Positions 54,661-64,000 of a stretch of 64,000 bases of DNA are shown piece after piece; the stretch's first letter is position 1, and the number at the start of each line of letters is the position of its first letter. The stretch lies in assembly GCA_028696815.1 (NCBI GenBank), contig JAQVGG010000004.1:1-64000 (forward strand). Direction: 5' to 3'. This DNA is from Candidatus Altimarinota bacterium. GTDB taxonomy: Bacteria; Patescibacteriota; Gracilibacteria; BD1-5; UBA6164. The translations under genes were made by a program, and so were the position numbers. Below the pieces are notes generated by a model, which saw nothing but the letters and a program-made list of their open reading frames with translations, was not told the origin of the DNA and ran no database searches.

Positions 54661-55165
54661 GTAAGTTATATTTCTAACTTACAGCTCGTTAAAAAATCTT
54701 ACTTCACTAGAACGGTACTTACTAAATCCTGTAAGAACACCTAACAACAAAAATACTGTCGCGAGACAACAAAAATAAAAACAAAAATGTGATGGTAGTT
54801 ATACTTATCTTTTAGTTAATATTTTAAATATTGATTAAAAGATAAGTATAACAATAAAAATCATCGCTATACAAAAAAATAAAAAATATCTCGACATAGA
54901 TTCGAGAAAAAAAATAAAAACAAAAGAGCATGGTGAATAGCTCTCAAATAATTACCCAAGTGAGGTTTGATTTTAGAAGGTTTTAGATAGTAAACTATGG
55001 TTTATCTACTGAAACATTCAATTGAAATCAAGGATTAGATTTCTAAACATGATCCATTCTCCCCTGGAACACTAAAAAAATTAATAAAATTAGTCCAGGT
55101 ATGAGGGATTGGACAACAATACAAGACTAAGATCAGTTTTACCCAAAACCCTTAGTCTTTTTTTA
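54661..55165 (+). ncRNA. large ornate structured RNA candidate, about 505 nt
   Basis: No gene is open here, but hairpins follow one another: GTAAGTTA..TAACTTAC (54661-54682); CTTAC..GTAAG (54718-54735); TGTC-GCGA-GACA with a GNRA loop (54757-54768); a 27-pair helix with two G-U pairs (54798-54852) closed by GTGATG..CATCGC; CTCGA..TCGAG (54890-54906); GAGC..GCTC (54926-54943). A 3' domain follows (GATTT..AAATC, CCTGGA..TCCAGG), then a terminator (AAGACTAAG..CTTAGTCTT plus Ts, 55122-55164). A-rich linkers join them. I find no RNase P, tmRNA, SRP or 6S signature. It lies between ligA and the DHH gene, and its class is unknown. Confidence 0.6.
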
Positions 55166-55236
55166 TTACATAAAAAATACACTTGATTTTTCTCAATTAT
55201 TCATATAATAATAAAATTGTTTTTAAAAAAATACTA

Positions 55237-56226
55237 ATGAAAAGTGAAATAAAAAAATTTTGAGAATTAATAAAAAGTTCAAAAAAAATACTACTTATAA
55301 ACCATATCAGAATGGATATGGACGCGCTATGAAGCTTAAGTGCAATATATGACATACTAACTCAATTATGAAAAGACGTAAAAGCAGTTAACGATGAGGT
55401 ACCACCAAATAACTACAATATAATATGATACAATGAAATTATTGAGCCATATCTTGATATCGTTTCATTTAAACCTGATTTAATCATAAGCCTTGATGCT
55501 GCGAGCGAATGACAATTATGAGCCACATATGAAAATAATAAAGAAATATTTAAAAATACTCCATTTGTTATTATAGATCACCACAAAACAAATGAGTGAT
55601 TTGGATCAGTTAACATAATAAGCAAAGACTTCTCTTCTAGTTGTGAATTGGTGTTTTATATACTAAAAAAACTTAATTTAGTAAAATACATAACTCCCAA
55701 AATAGCAACCGCTCTTCTTTCAGGTATATATACTGATACAAACATCTACTATAATAGTAATACAAGTGGTTATACATTAAGAACTGCTGCTGACCTTATA
55801 GATCTATGAGCAGATTTTAGAAAACCATATTTTGAGTTTTATAAGAAAAAAACGATTACAAAATCAAGATTATGGTGAACTATACTAAGTAAAAGATTAA
55901 AAATATCAGATAATAAAAAAGTTGCTTGGGCAATTGTTCCATTCTCAATATTTGAAGAGACTTGATGAAATGATAGAGATTTAACATGACTTATATCAGA
56001 ATTTTTTGCAAATCTTGATTGAGTAGAAATATGTTTTTTAGTATATGAACTAAACTACTGAGGTGTAAAAGCTAGTTTAAGATGTACGGAAAAATATGAC
56101 ATGTCTTCTGTTGCTGAAAAATTAGGTTGAGGATGACATAAACAAGCTGCTTGATTTACAAGCGATAAAACTCTTGAAGAAGTTGAAAAAATGATATTAA
56201 AGGCACTAAAAAAAGAACTAGAATAA
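55237..56226 (+). CDS. DHH-family phosphoesterase (NrnA-like)
   Basis: The 329-residue protein has the DHH motifs: NHIRMDMDALGS near 22-33, SLDAAS with Asp, FVIIDHHKTNE near 110-120 and the C-terminal DHHA1 motif KLGGGGHKQAAGF near 300-312. NrnA-like enzymes degrade nano-RNA and pAp, or cyclic dinucleotides. It is transcribed from behind the large RNA candidate. Glycines of the GGGGH motif are a mix of TGA and GGN codons. Confidence 0.92.
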
Positions 56227-56235
56227 GTTCTTTTT

Positions 56236-56481
56236 TTAGTGAATACTTTTTTTACTACTGTCATTTTCTTCAATTATTTGTTGAGCTAATCTTTCAGCAT
56301 TTACAAATACTTGTAAATAATCTGGGTTATCTAATAAAGTGACTCTTTCCTCTAAAGTCATTTCTAAAAATCTTTTTACTTTTCATCCAACTTCGAATCT
56401 AACACTTAAAATATTATTTACAGCAATCCTATGCTCTAACTCTGTATTAGTCATTTCTCTTACAGTTCTTATATGTCTCAT
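56236..56481 (-). CDS. hypothetical helical protein, 81 aa
   Basis: The protein MRHIRTVREMTNTELEHRIA continues into a helical, mostly charged chain ending ENDSSKKSIH. No domain recognised. It converges on the DHH gene with a 9-base gap and lies 11 bases after the next gene, so it forms an operon with it. Confidence 0.55.
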
Positions 56482-56492
56482 GAAATTGAAAA

Positions 56493-56960
56493 TTAAGATA
56501 TAAAATTAGTAGTAGCATATAGGATTAGTTGTTCAGTACTAGTCCTTGTTTCTTGTATACTACTAGTAACTTTTGAATTTGTTTGTTTTTTTAATTGGGT
56601 ATATATTTCAAATCATCTCTGTGTATAAAAAATAAAAATTCTTTCAAAATCTTCTAAAGCTGATTCAATAAACTCAGATGTAATATAATCAGAAGAAGTA
56701 AAAATCCCAATAGAGAAAAAGTCTTTATTATTAACTTTAACGAAATCTCTTCCTCAATTACAAATGGAATACCTATGAATCTTATCTCATGATTTATGAA
56801 ATCTAAAACCATTTTTAAAAGACTTTTTTAATCAAAATATAGGACTCTCAGGTCTTTCATATCACTCTTTAATTTCTTTTGATAATACATGTGGTCATGA
56901 ACTATAAATAATAAATTCATCAATACTTATGCTTGAACTTGGTCTAACTAAATCATTCAT
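56493..56960 (-). CDS. hypothetical protein, 155 aa
   Basis: The protein begins MNDLVRPSSSISIDEFII and shows beta-rich segments (FIIYSSGPHVLS, KIHRYSICNGGRDF) and a C-terminal region rich in Thr and Ser. No family recognised. TGA is used as glycine in several places. Confidence 0.55.
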
Positions 56961-57080
56961 AAAAAATATTTAAGAATATAATTAAATTAATTATAATACT
57001 TTTAAGATGTTTGTCAAATAAATAAACCTATGTTTTTATAATAATATGAAACTCACTTTTTTTGTCAAAAGTTATTTTCA

Positions 57081-57112
57081 TAAAAAAGACTTGTAAATTA
57101 CAAGTCTTTTTT
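57081..57112 (-). terminator. terminator of the SQR/NDH-2-like gene
   Basis: AAAAGACTTGTAA/TTACAAGTCTTTT perfect dyad with T-run. Confidence 0.85.
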
Positions 57113-57115
57113 AGA

Positions 57116-58384
57116 TTATTTTGCTGAATTAGCTGTTTCTTTTGGCATATTACCTTTATTACCAGCTCACATCATTATAAGTACTTTTTTAAACATATGT
57201 ATCATCCATTCTGGAAATAATTTACCATTATCTATAATTAATTTTTCATCAAATATTCTTTTAAACCAACCTTGCCATTTACCATGCCATACTACATCAT
57301 ATTTACCACCAAGTTGTATATCAGTTAATAGTACTCAAGCTTCTTTTCATCCCATATTCATTATACAAAGAATTTCTGGTTTATATTCTGGTACTTTTAC
57401 ATCTTCTCCGGCGTCTTTTCTAATTTGTGCTGCAACTATATCACCTTGCATAGCAGCTAAGTGACCTAGTTTAGGCATAGTATTTGCATTTACATCACCT
57501 GCTGCAAATATATTTGGATAATCAAGATGCCTCATGCCTTTATCAGTTGGTATAAAACCTTTTTCATCACCTAGTTTTGAATCAATTAAAAATTGTGGTC
57601 CTTTATATACAGGAATCATGATAGTTAAATCAGATTCAAGCTCAGTTCCATCTTCAAATTTAACTGAACTAGCAGTAACTTCAACAGGTACTTTATTTAA
57701 GTGAAGACCGATATTTTTCATACCCATAAGTCCTCATACTGCATTTCTTACCGTATGATCTATATCTTCGAAAAATGGTTCACCAGGAGTAAATACTTGA
57801 ATATCTGATTTATCTCTCAATCCTTTTTTTCTAAGTAAATGATCTATCATAAACATAGATTCACCAATTGGTCCTTCACATGGAGCTCACCATTTTGGTG
57901 CATCAACTCTAGTTCCCCATGTTGATTTAGCTGAACCAATAACTATTTTACCTCATTTAAAATTTTTAACTTTTTTTGCAAGTTTTACAGCATGAGTTTC
58001 ATCACAAACAGAGTATCCATGTTCTTCTAAACCTTTTATGGCTTCAAAATCTTTAAAAGCACCTGTTGCTACAACTAAATAATCGTAAGATATTTCATCT
58101 CATGAAGCAATAGTTAAAGTATTGTTCTTAGCATCAACTTTTGTTACAGCTTCATTTATAAAAGTATGTCCTTTTTTTTCTATAACAGGCCTTAATTCAA
58201 ATCTAGTTTTTTCAATCACTTTGTCTTCGTATGCTACTTCAGGCATAACAGGTTTTACTGAGTGCGTGCTTCTAGCATCTATTAAAGTAATTTCAAATTT
58301 TTTATTTCAAGCTAGATTATAAAAAGTTCTTATTCATCCAAATCAACCTCAGATAATTACTACTCTCTTTTTTGTATTAGTCAT
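57116..58384 (-). CDS. SQR/NDH-2-like FAD-dependent quinone oxidoreductase
   Basis: The 422-residue flavoprotein has an N-terminal GxGxxG reading VVIIGGGFGGIRTFYNLA, a second dinucleotide region YDYLVVATGAFKDF, and the C-terminal FAD motif NIFAAGDVNAN with PKLGHLAAMQG. The last ~60 residues are hydrophobic with several aromatic residues (WMIHMFKKVLIMMG), fitting an amphipathic membrane anchor. It could feed electrons from NADH or sulfide to quinone, for the cytochrome bd oxidase next door. The choice between sulfide:quinone oxidoreductase and type II NADH dehydrogenase is not decided by the visible cysteines. Confidence 0.85.
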
Positions 58385-58496
58385 GTGTGAAATATGTTAT
58401 TAAATATAAATTACATAAAAATTATACCAAACTAAAATAATAAAAGCAAAATTTACATTATTATTTTATGTGTTTTTTCCTTTACAAATACACTTT

Positions 58497-58634
58497 TTAT
58501 CTTTTAGTTGGTTTTTTTAATTCATAGTTTTTTATAATAGTTAAAATAATCATCAAAGATATAACTAAAAAAAGTGGCCAAGCAATTAATTTAATTACAA
58601 TTCAAAGATTTATTATTTCCATTAATTGATTCAT
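58497..58634 (-). CDS. CydX-like small membrane subunit
   Basis: The 45-residue protein MNQLMEIINLGIVIKLIAWP continues with one hydrophobic segment (about 13-33: KLIAWPLFLVISLMIIL) and a short basic tail KNYELKKPTKR. It lies 41 bases after cydB on the same strand, in the position and with the size of CydX/CbdX accessory subunits of bd oxidases. Assignment is by size and position. Confidence 0.6.
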
Positions 58635-58674
58635 AATTTGATTCTTAATAAATAAGGTTAAGCTTTAAGTTATA

Positions 58675-59853
58675 TTAGTATACTTCAAAAGTTTTGTTTA
58701 AATCTGCCGATGATACTGGTTTTCTATTTAATATTCTCCATACCCGAATAATATAAGCTAAAACAAATGGGATTAATAATGATACATAACCCATAACTGT
58801 TAATGTATAAATACTTGATGATGCATTTTGTATTGTAAGAGAACTCTGTAAATCATAAAGCGAAGGATAGAAAGATGTATTATTAAATCAAGCTACTACA
58901 AAAAGTGAAAATACTACAAGTATAGTTCCTAGTGCACTCACCCAAAATGGTCTTTTACATTTTCATAATATTCATGCAACAATTCATATCAAAACCATAA
59001 TAACTCATAGTAAAAATAATCATAGTACTATAGGCATTTCTAAAAAGTTGTTTAGATACTTATAGGCCTCCATACTAACATGCATTGTAGTTGGATCATA
59101 TGCAAATCAATCTATAGTCAACAATTTTCAAACAAAAGTTAAAAAGAAAACTAAAAACACAAAAGTATATGGAATCAATGCTTTTCTTGCCCTAGCTACA
59201 AGTGGTTTACTTTTAATCGTATGTGTTATATAAAGTAAAGCTAGAACAATAGACAAAAAAAGTACAGAAAGTCACAATGATATATTTGTAATAAATGCTA
59301 ATTGCTTAACATTCCATAAAGCTTCTAATCAGTGAAATGGTGAAGTCCATGAAGATATATACATAGAAGACCCTCCTAAATCTACAAAGTTGTTTTTATT
59401 TACTATAAAGTTTGATCCCGTAAAAAATGTTGCAACAGCTACTCATAAAAGTAGAGGAGCTAAAAGTCCATTTAAAAATAAAAATATATTAAATGTTTTT
59501 GTTCATAAAAAGTTTTGAGCTTTTGTTCTATATTTAAACGAAACTCATTCAAGTATAAAAAGAAATAGTATAGCAAACCATACCCAAAAAGCTCAACCAA
59601 AAGAAGTTGAATAAAAAAGTGGAAAAGAAGCAAAAAATGCTCATCAAAATGTAACCAGAGTTGTAAATGTTAAGTCATATTTTGTTCAAACTGAGTTCAG
59701 TATAAATGTTCTTTCCTTTTCATTCTTAGCTAAAAGTATTGAAAGTACTTGTCAACCTTGAACAAAAAGTAAAAATACTAACAAAGAACCTAAAATAGAA
59801 ACCAATATCCACCAATATTGTTGTAATTGTAAATATGATAAAGTTTCAAACAT
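58675..59853 (-). CDS. cydB: cytochrome bd oxidase subunit II
   Basis: The 392-residue membrane protein has eight to nine hydrophobic segments. It starts LSYLQLQQYWWILVSILGSLLVF and contains LFVQGGQ, FGGAFWVWFAILFLFILEGVSFKYR and HGLEALWNVKQ, all typical of Bacteroidetes-like CydB. The C-terminal YII-x-VWRILNRKPVSSADL has CGG (residue 370, 58744-58746) where homologues usually have an aromatic residue. It partners CydA in quinol oxidation and oxygen reduction. In Bacteroidetes the order DUF4492-cydA-cydB is the same. Confidence 0.93.
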
Positions 59854-59886
59854 ATTAAAGAAATTATGATATAAAATTTAAAATAA

Positions 59887-61422
59887 TTATTTTGATTCTT
59901 CAATTTTAGGTCATCTTATAATTTCAGCTATAACTATTTTTAATGCAGCTATAAGTAAAATAGTAAATATTATTGCAAACATAAAAAATACAAATTGTAG
60001 GTCTCAAACTGTATTTGAAGTCATTCACATTTTAGTTGGCATTAAGTTTTGAATTACCCAAGGTTGCCTACCTACCTCAGCAACTACCCATCAAAGTTCT
60101 GTAGCTAAATATACAAGCGGAATAAAAAGTATTGCTGTTTTTTGTAAAAAAGTATTTTTATCTATTTTATTTCTGTAAGTTGATATAAGTATTAAAAGTA
60201 AAAATAATGGTAAAGTAAATCAAATCAAAAGCATATAACGGAAAGAATAAAAAAGAATTGGTATATGAGGCACTAATTCTCCTAGATTAGTTTCATCAAA
60301 ATACCCATATCAGAAATCTTTTTCATATTGTCTAAAAGTTGTTAAGTACACTTCTGCTGCTGTTTCATCTCAAGCTTTTTTTGCTTCTCTAAAATCAGCT
60401 AAAGCTTGAATAGCAATTTTTCAATTTCTTATTCTATCTATATAAGATACAATTCAATATTCTGAATTTCAGTACAATAAATCATTTACTCAGGGAACAA
60501 AAAATTTTGTGTTCCATCATAGTAATAGTGATAAAGCTTTAGGTATTTCTATATAATTATACTTTTCATAAATACCGTCATTGTTTTTATCTGCAAAGGT
60601 TGCAAAGACTGTAAATGGAGCTCATTCTTGTCAGTCATATAAAGCTTCAATTGATGCTAATTTCATAGTTTGTTTTTGTGCAACATATTGTCATGATATA
60701 TCTCAAGTAACTATATTTAAAGTTGAAGCAATTAGTCAAAAAGTTGAAGCTACAATTATAGACTTTTTTGCAAAACTTCTTTCTCTTTTCTTTAATAGAT
60801 ACCAAGCACTTATTCAAACTACAAGCACAGACGCAAAAGTATATGATGAACTTATAGTATGTAAAAATTTATCCATTCCTGCTGGATTAAATATAACTTC
60901 CCAGAAATTTCACATCTCATTTCTCATTGATTCTGGATTAAAAACCATTCATACTGGGTTTTGCATCCATCAGTTTGCAATAAGTATCCAAACAGCTGAT
61001 AAATTTGATCCTATAGCAGTCATCCAAGCTGCAAACATATGCACTTTATCACTAACTCTTCCCCATCAAAAAAGAAGTATAGCTAAAAATGTTGTTTCCA
61101 TAAAAAAAGCCATAATGCCTTCAATAGCAAGTGGTGCTCAAAATATATCACCAACAAACCAAGAATAATTTGACCAATTTGTTCAAAATTCAAATTCTAA
61201 TATAATTCATGTTGCAACTCAGATTGCAAAATTTATAGCAAAAACTCTAATCCAAAATTGAGCTATTTTTTTCCACTCAGAATTTCAAGTTCTTATATAA
61301 ATAGTTTCCATTATGGCTATAATGAAAGTTACTCATAGAGTAAAAGGAACAAATAACCAATGGTACAAAGCAGTTAACGCAAATAGCGCTCTAGACCAAT
61401 CTACCAAAGCAACATCCACCAT
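59887..61422 (-). CDS. cydA: cytochrome bd oxidase subunit I
   Basis: The 511-residue protein carries the heme b and d sites. It opens VDVALVDWSRALFALTALYHWLF with the conserved His near residue 21, continues EGIMAFFMETTFLAI and LHTISSYTFASV (heme b His), and ends with the Q-loop region and ELGWVVAEVGRQPWVIQ (GRQPW motif) near 450. I use the ATG at 61422 because it fits the family N-terminus. An in-frame ATG at 61461 overlaps the DUF4492 stop (TAATG) and would add 13 hydrophobic residues. TGA supplies many helix glycines. Confidence 0.95.
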
Positions 61423-61460
61423 AAAGATAAAATTAAAAAATAAAAATTTTAAAAAATACA

Positions 61461-61682
61461 TTAATCTCTTTCTATATCTAGCAAGTTATTTCAAACATAA
61501 TCAGCTCTCTCTGTATCACTATCAAAGTTTTCATATAATACATCTGGAAAAAAAATAACAGCTAGAATTATTAAAAAAATTATTTTTACTCATACCCAAA
61601 ACCATAATTCTTTTCAAAAGCTTGTTAAATCTCTAAATCATTCATAATAAAACAAACAAACCTTTTTTATTATTTTAAACAT
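61461..61682 (-). CDS. DUF4492 protein upstream of cydA
   Basis: The 73-residue membrane protein has FYYEGFRDLTSFGKELW followed by a hydrophobic segment (VGVKIIFLIILAVIFFPDVLY) and a charged end (DSDTERADYVGNNLLDIERD), matching DUF4492, a family almost always found next to cydA. It probably helps assemble or stabilise the oxidase. Its TAA overlaps an ATG of cydA (TAATG). Confidence 0.8.
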
Positions 61683-61803
61683 AAAAATTAAATTATTATG
61701 ACTTAATTCTTACTAGAATATAATGATAATTTGAATAAAAAGCAATAAAAAAATATATTTTTAACTTGCTAATTTAAAAATATATTTTTAAATAATAATT
61801 GTA

Positions 61804-64000
61804 CTATTTTAGTTTATTTCTTAAAACTAATATTTGATATAAAGCAGGCGTTACTAATAGTGTCATAGAGCTTCATACAAATAAACCAAAAATAATTGTA
61901 AAACCTAATCAAGCCCAAAACTCATCTTGCAGTGCTAGAGGTAATATTCAGAAAATAGTAGTAAGTGTTGTAACAATTATTGGTTGGAGTCTAGATTTTC
62001 AAGCAATAATTATTTGTTCAATATAATTAATTTTTCATTTTATATGAGATTCTGTGTACTGTATTCATTTATTTAATCTATCAATAAGTATTATAGCATC
62101 ATTTACAACAACTCAAGTTAGAGCTATAAATCCTATACCAAATGTCATACTATATGGATTTCAAGTTAAGAAAAGTCAAACATTAACTCAGAATAAAGCA
62201 AGAAATATAGAATAAAGTACAATAAGTGGTTGTCTAAAAGAATTAAATTGAAAAACTAAAATTGAAAATATAAGAAATACGGCTATAAAAAATGACTGAA
62301 TGGTAGAAATGATTAAATCCTTATTTTCTTCTGACTCTCATGATTTTATATATGAAATTCATTCTGGATAATTATAGTCTTGAGCAAACATATCAAGTAA
62401 TGGCTGTATTTGAGTTGGAAGATATCAATCCTCTACATCACTTCAAACAGATATAACAACATCTCCATTTTCTCTTGTAATAGAATTTACAGCTTTTTTA
62501 AATTCAAAATTTGCAAAATCTCAAACTCTAATTTTTCAAATTTTTGTGTTTACAATTATATTTTCTACATCATCTGGATTAAGTGTTTCTTCAAAATCCT
62601 TATATAAAACAACTATCTCATTATCCTCAAGAGATGATTTAATAGATCATGCTTTTAAAGGATTTGTAAAAAAATAGACTTGAGATAATATATCATCTTG
62701 ATTTAATCATACATTTGATAATTTTTCTTTATCAAATTGAAACACAAATTGTCATGGTGAATCAGATGATGAAGTTGTAATATTTTTTGCTCACTTTAAT
62801 ACTTCTAAATACTTTTCAAAATCTAATGTAACCTCTTTAAGTAAATCAAAATTTTGTGCAGAATCCGATTTAAGTTTTATTCAAACAGCAGATCAAGTTG
62901 GCGGTCATCACTTAAGAGCAGCAACTGAGACATCAAGTCACTCTGATCTAAGCACTCAAAGTTTTTCATCTAAAAAACTTTCAACTTGAAATACATTCAT
63001 TAATCATCTATCTTTTCTTAAATCTCTATCAATTAAATCTACATATATTGATATACTATTATTACTGATTTTTGTATAATAAACTTTTATTTCTTCAAGT
63101 GATTCAAAAGACTCATCTATATATGGAACAAACTGTATCATATAGTCTTCAGATAATCAACTTTGTCATTTTATATCTATATTAATTATAGATTCATCAG
63201 AGGAAGGAAAAAGTACAAAACCTATTCTTGGTGATAAAAATACAAATGTTAAAATAAGAAGTATAAAAGGTATAAATATAAAAGATAACTTATAAGATAT
63301 TTTAGTTAATACATTGTACAGTAATTTTTCATAATACACTCCTACAAAATTTAAAAATCTTTCTCTTAAAGTAAACTGTTCATGTAATCTTTCTTCTTTT
63401 TCATCTCTATCTATAATTAGATTTTCTTTATCTTCTTCTCTTAGATTTTTTTCTGATTTTTTATCTCTATAAAAGTACGGTTTTGATTTCATAAACTTTA
63501 CAAATATAGCTGAACTTAGAGTTAATGATAAAACTAACGCTGCTAAAAGTGTAGAAAAAACAGTAATAGGTATATAAGATAAAAATTTTCATACAATTCA
63601 TGGTAAAAACATAAGTGGTAAAAATGCAGCAAGTGTAGTGGCTGTACCACTTATAAGTGGAGACTTAAAGTCCCTAATAGCCATAAGTATTGCTGTTTTT
63701 CTATGAAAACCTAGCTTCATTTTTTCTGAAGCTCACTCAATAATTACTATTACTGTATCTATTGCAATTCATAAAGTTAAAACAAGAGAAAAGTTAGTTA
63801 AGAAGTTTAGACTTAGTCCAAGTAAATCCAAAACTATAAAGGTTATCATAAATGCAAGAGGAATCAAAAGTGAAGCAATGATTCATTCTCTCAATCATAC
63901 AAAAAACATTATAGTTATAAATACTAGTACAATAGTTGAAAGTGCAGTTGATGATAAATTTTCATAGTCTTTTATAATAGCCTCGCTCATATCCTTTGAG
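61804..64000 (-). CDS. RND family efflux pump (AcrB-like), 5' end outside the window
   Basis: The visible 731 codons (frame begins at 63999) cover the second half of an AcrB/MMPL-type transporter. They include TM helices with the proton-relay region NFSLVLTLGIAIDTVIVIIEGA (Asp of the relay is the D in IAIDT), a long cytoplasmic loop of charged residues (about 63390-63490), the large extracytoplasmic domain GQSGLSEDYMIQFVPYIDE, and the C-terminal helix set ending ALTGVVVNDAIILIDRLN and TTIFGILPLALQDEFWAGLG. It exports hydrophobic compounds or assists envelope transport. Its membrane fusion partner is not in the window. Confidence 0.93.

Noticed and set aside
54661-55165. RNase P RNA or tmRNA
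   Set aside because: I looked for the conserved GAGGAAAGUC/ACAGAA-type blocks and for a tRNA-like domain with a CCA end and found none.
60581-61168. Plus-strand open frame of 195 codons over cydA
   Set aside because: It is a shadow of cydA, which has clear heme-ligand and GRQPW motifs on the minus strand.

Overview
The window reads coherently only with a modified genetic code. In the standard code nearly every gene breaks at in-frame TGA. With TGA as glycine (translation table 25) long intact genes appear, and TGA falls on invariant glycines such as the fourth residue of FtsH HEVGH, nucleotide-binding loops and the GHSLG serine-hydrolase motif. The few CGG codons I could place fall where related proteins usually carry tryptophan or another aromatic residue. 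Together with the AT-rich composition and the scarcity of Shine-Dalgarno sites, this points to Candidate Phyla Radiation bacteria of the Absconditabacteria (SR1)/Gracilibacteria group, most likely Absconditabacteria. All gene ends below were worked out by hand with only TAA and TAG as stops.

Layout. 0.2-12.7 kb is a minus-strand defence island: GNAT acetyltransferase, RelE-like toxin with a Panacea-domain antitoxin, a membrane protein, and a tightly packed run of PLD-SNF2 helicase, Eco57I-type adenine methyltransferase, PD-(D/E)XK-like protein, tiny middle component and an ABC ATPase resembling ABC-3C systems. 12.7-14.8 kb holds a MazF/PemK-like toxin and a DUF3800 protein among duplicated promoter repeats and small RNA candidates. 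14.9-25.8 kb carries murE-dnaX-priA (priA truncated), hicAB, an ABC-F ATPase, ftsH and dedA-nudix-murD. 25.9-33.7 kb has an MFS transporter, eno and gpmI (facing each other), pilT and thrS, the latter behind a threonine-rich leader peptide with attenuator hairpins. 33.9-41 kb has PPK2, a YcaO protein, an HI0933-type flavoprotein, a muramidase-like protein, a pseudopilin and a TrmA/RumA-type RNA methyltransferase. 41-48.7 kb has a second pilT with a cNMP-binding protein, msrAB, an AI-2E family transporter, an RBBP9 hydrolase and a HAD phosphatase. 48.8-52 kb is a mobile-looking stretch: a geranylgeranyl-reductase-like gene between ~120-bp direct repeats, a HEPN-like gene, a tRNA-like element and tRNA-Lys. 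52.1-56.2 kb has ligA, a ~500-nt highly structured RNA candidate and a DHH phosphoesterase. 57-64 kb has an SQR/NDH-2-like flavoprotein, a cytochrome bd cluster (DUF4492, cydA, cydB, CydX-like) and an RND pump cut by the window end.

How the genes work together. MurE and MurD make peptidoglycan precursor, enolase and phosphoglycerate mutase form lower glycolysis, PilT ATPases and the pseudopilin point to type IV pili, and the quinone-reducing flavoprotein plus cytochrome bd could form a minimal oxygen-reducing chain. A family of GC-rich palindromic repeats sits in frame inside dnaX, priA, murD and ligA, adding Pro/Gly/Lys-rich linkers.
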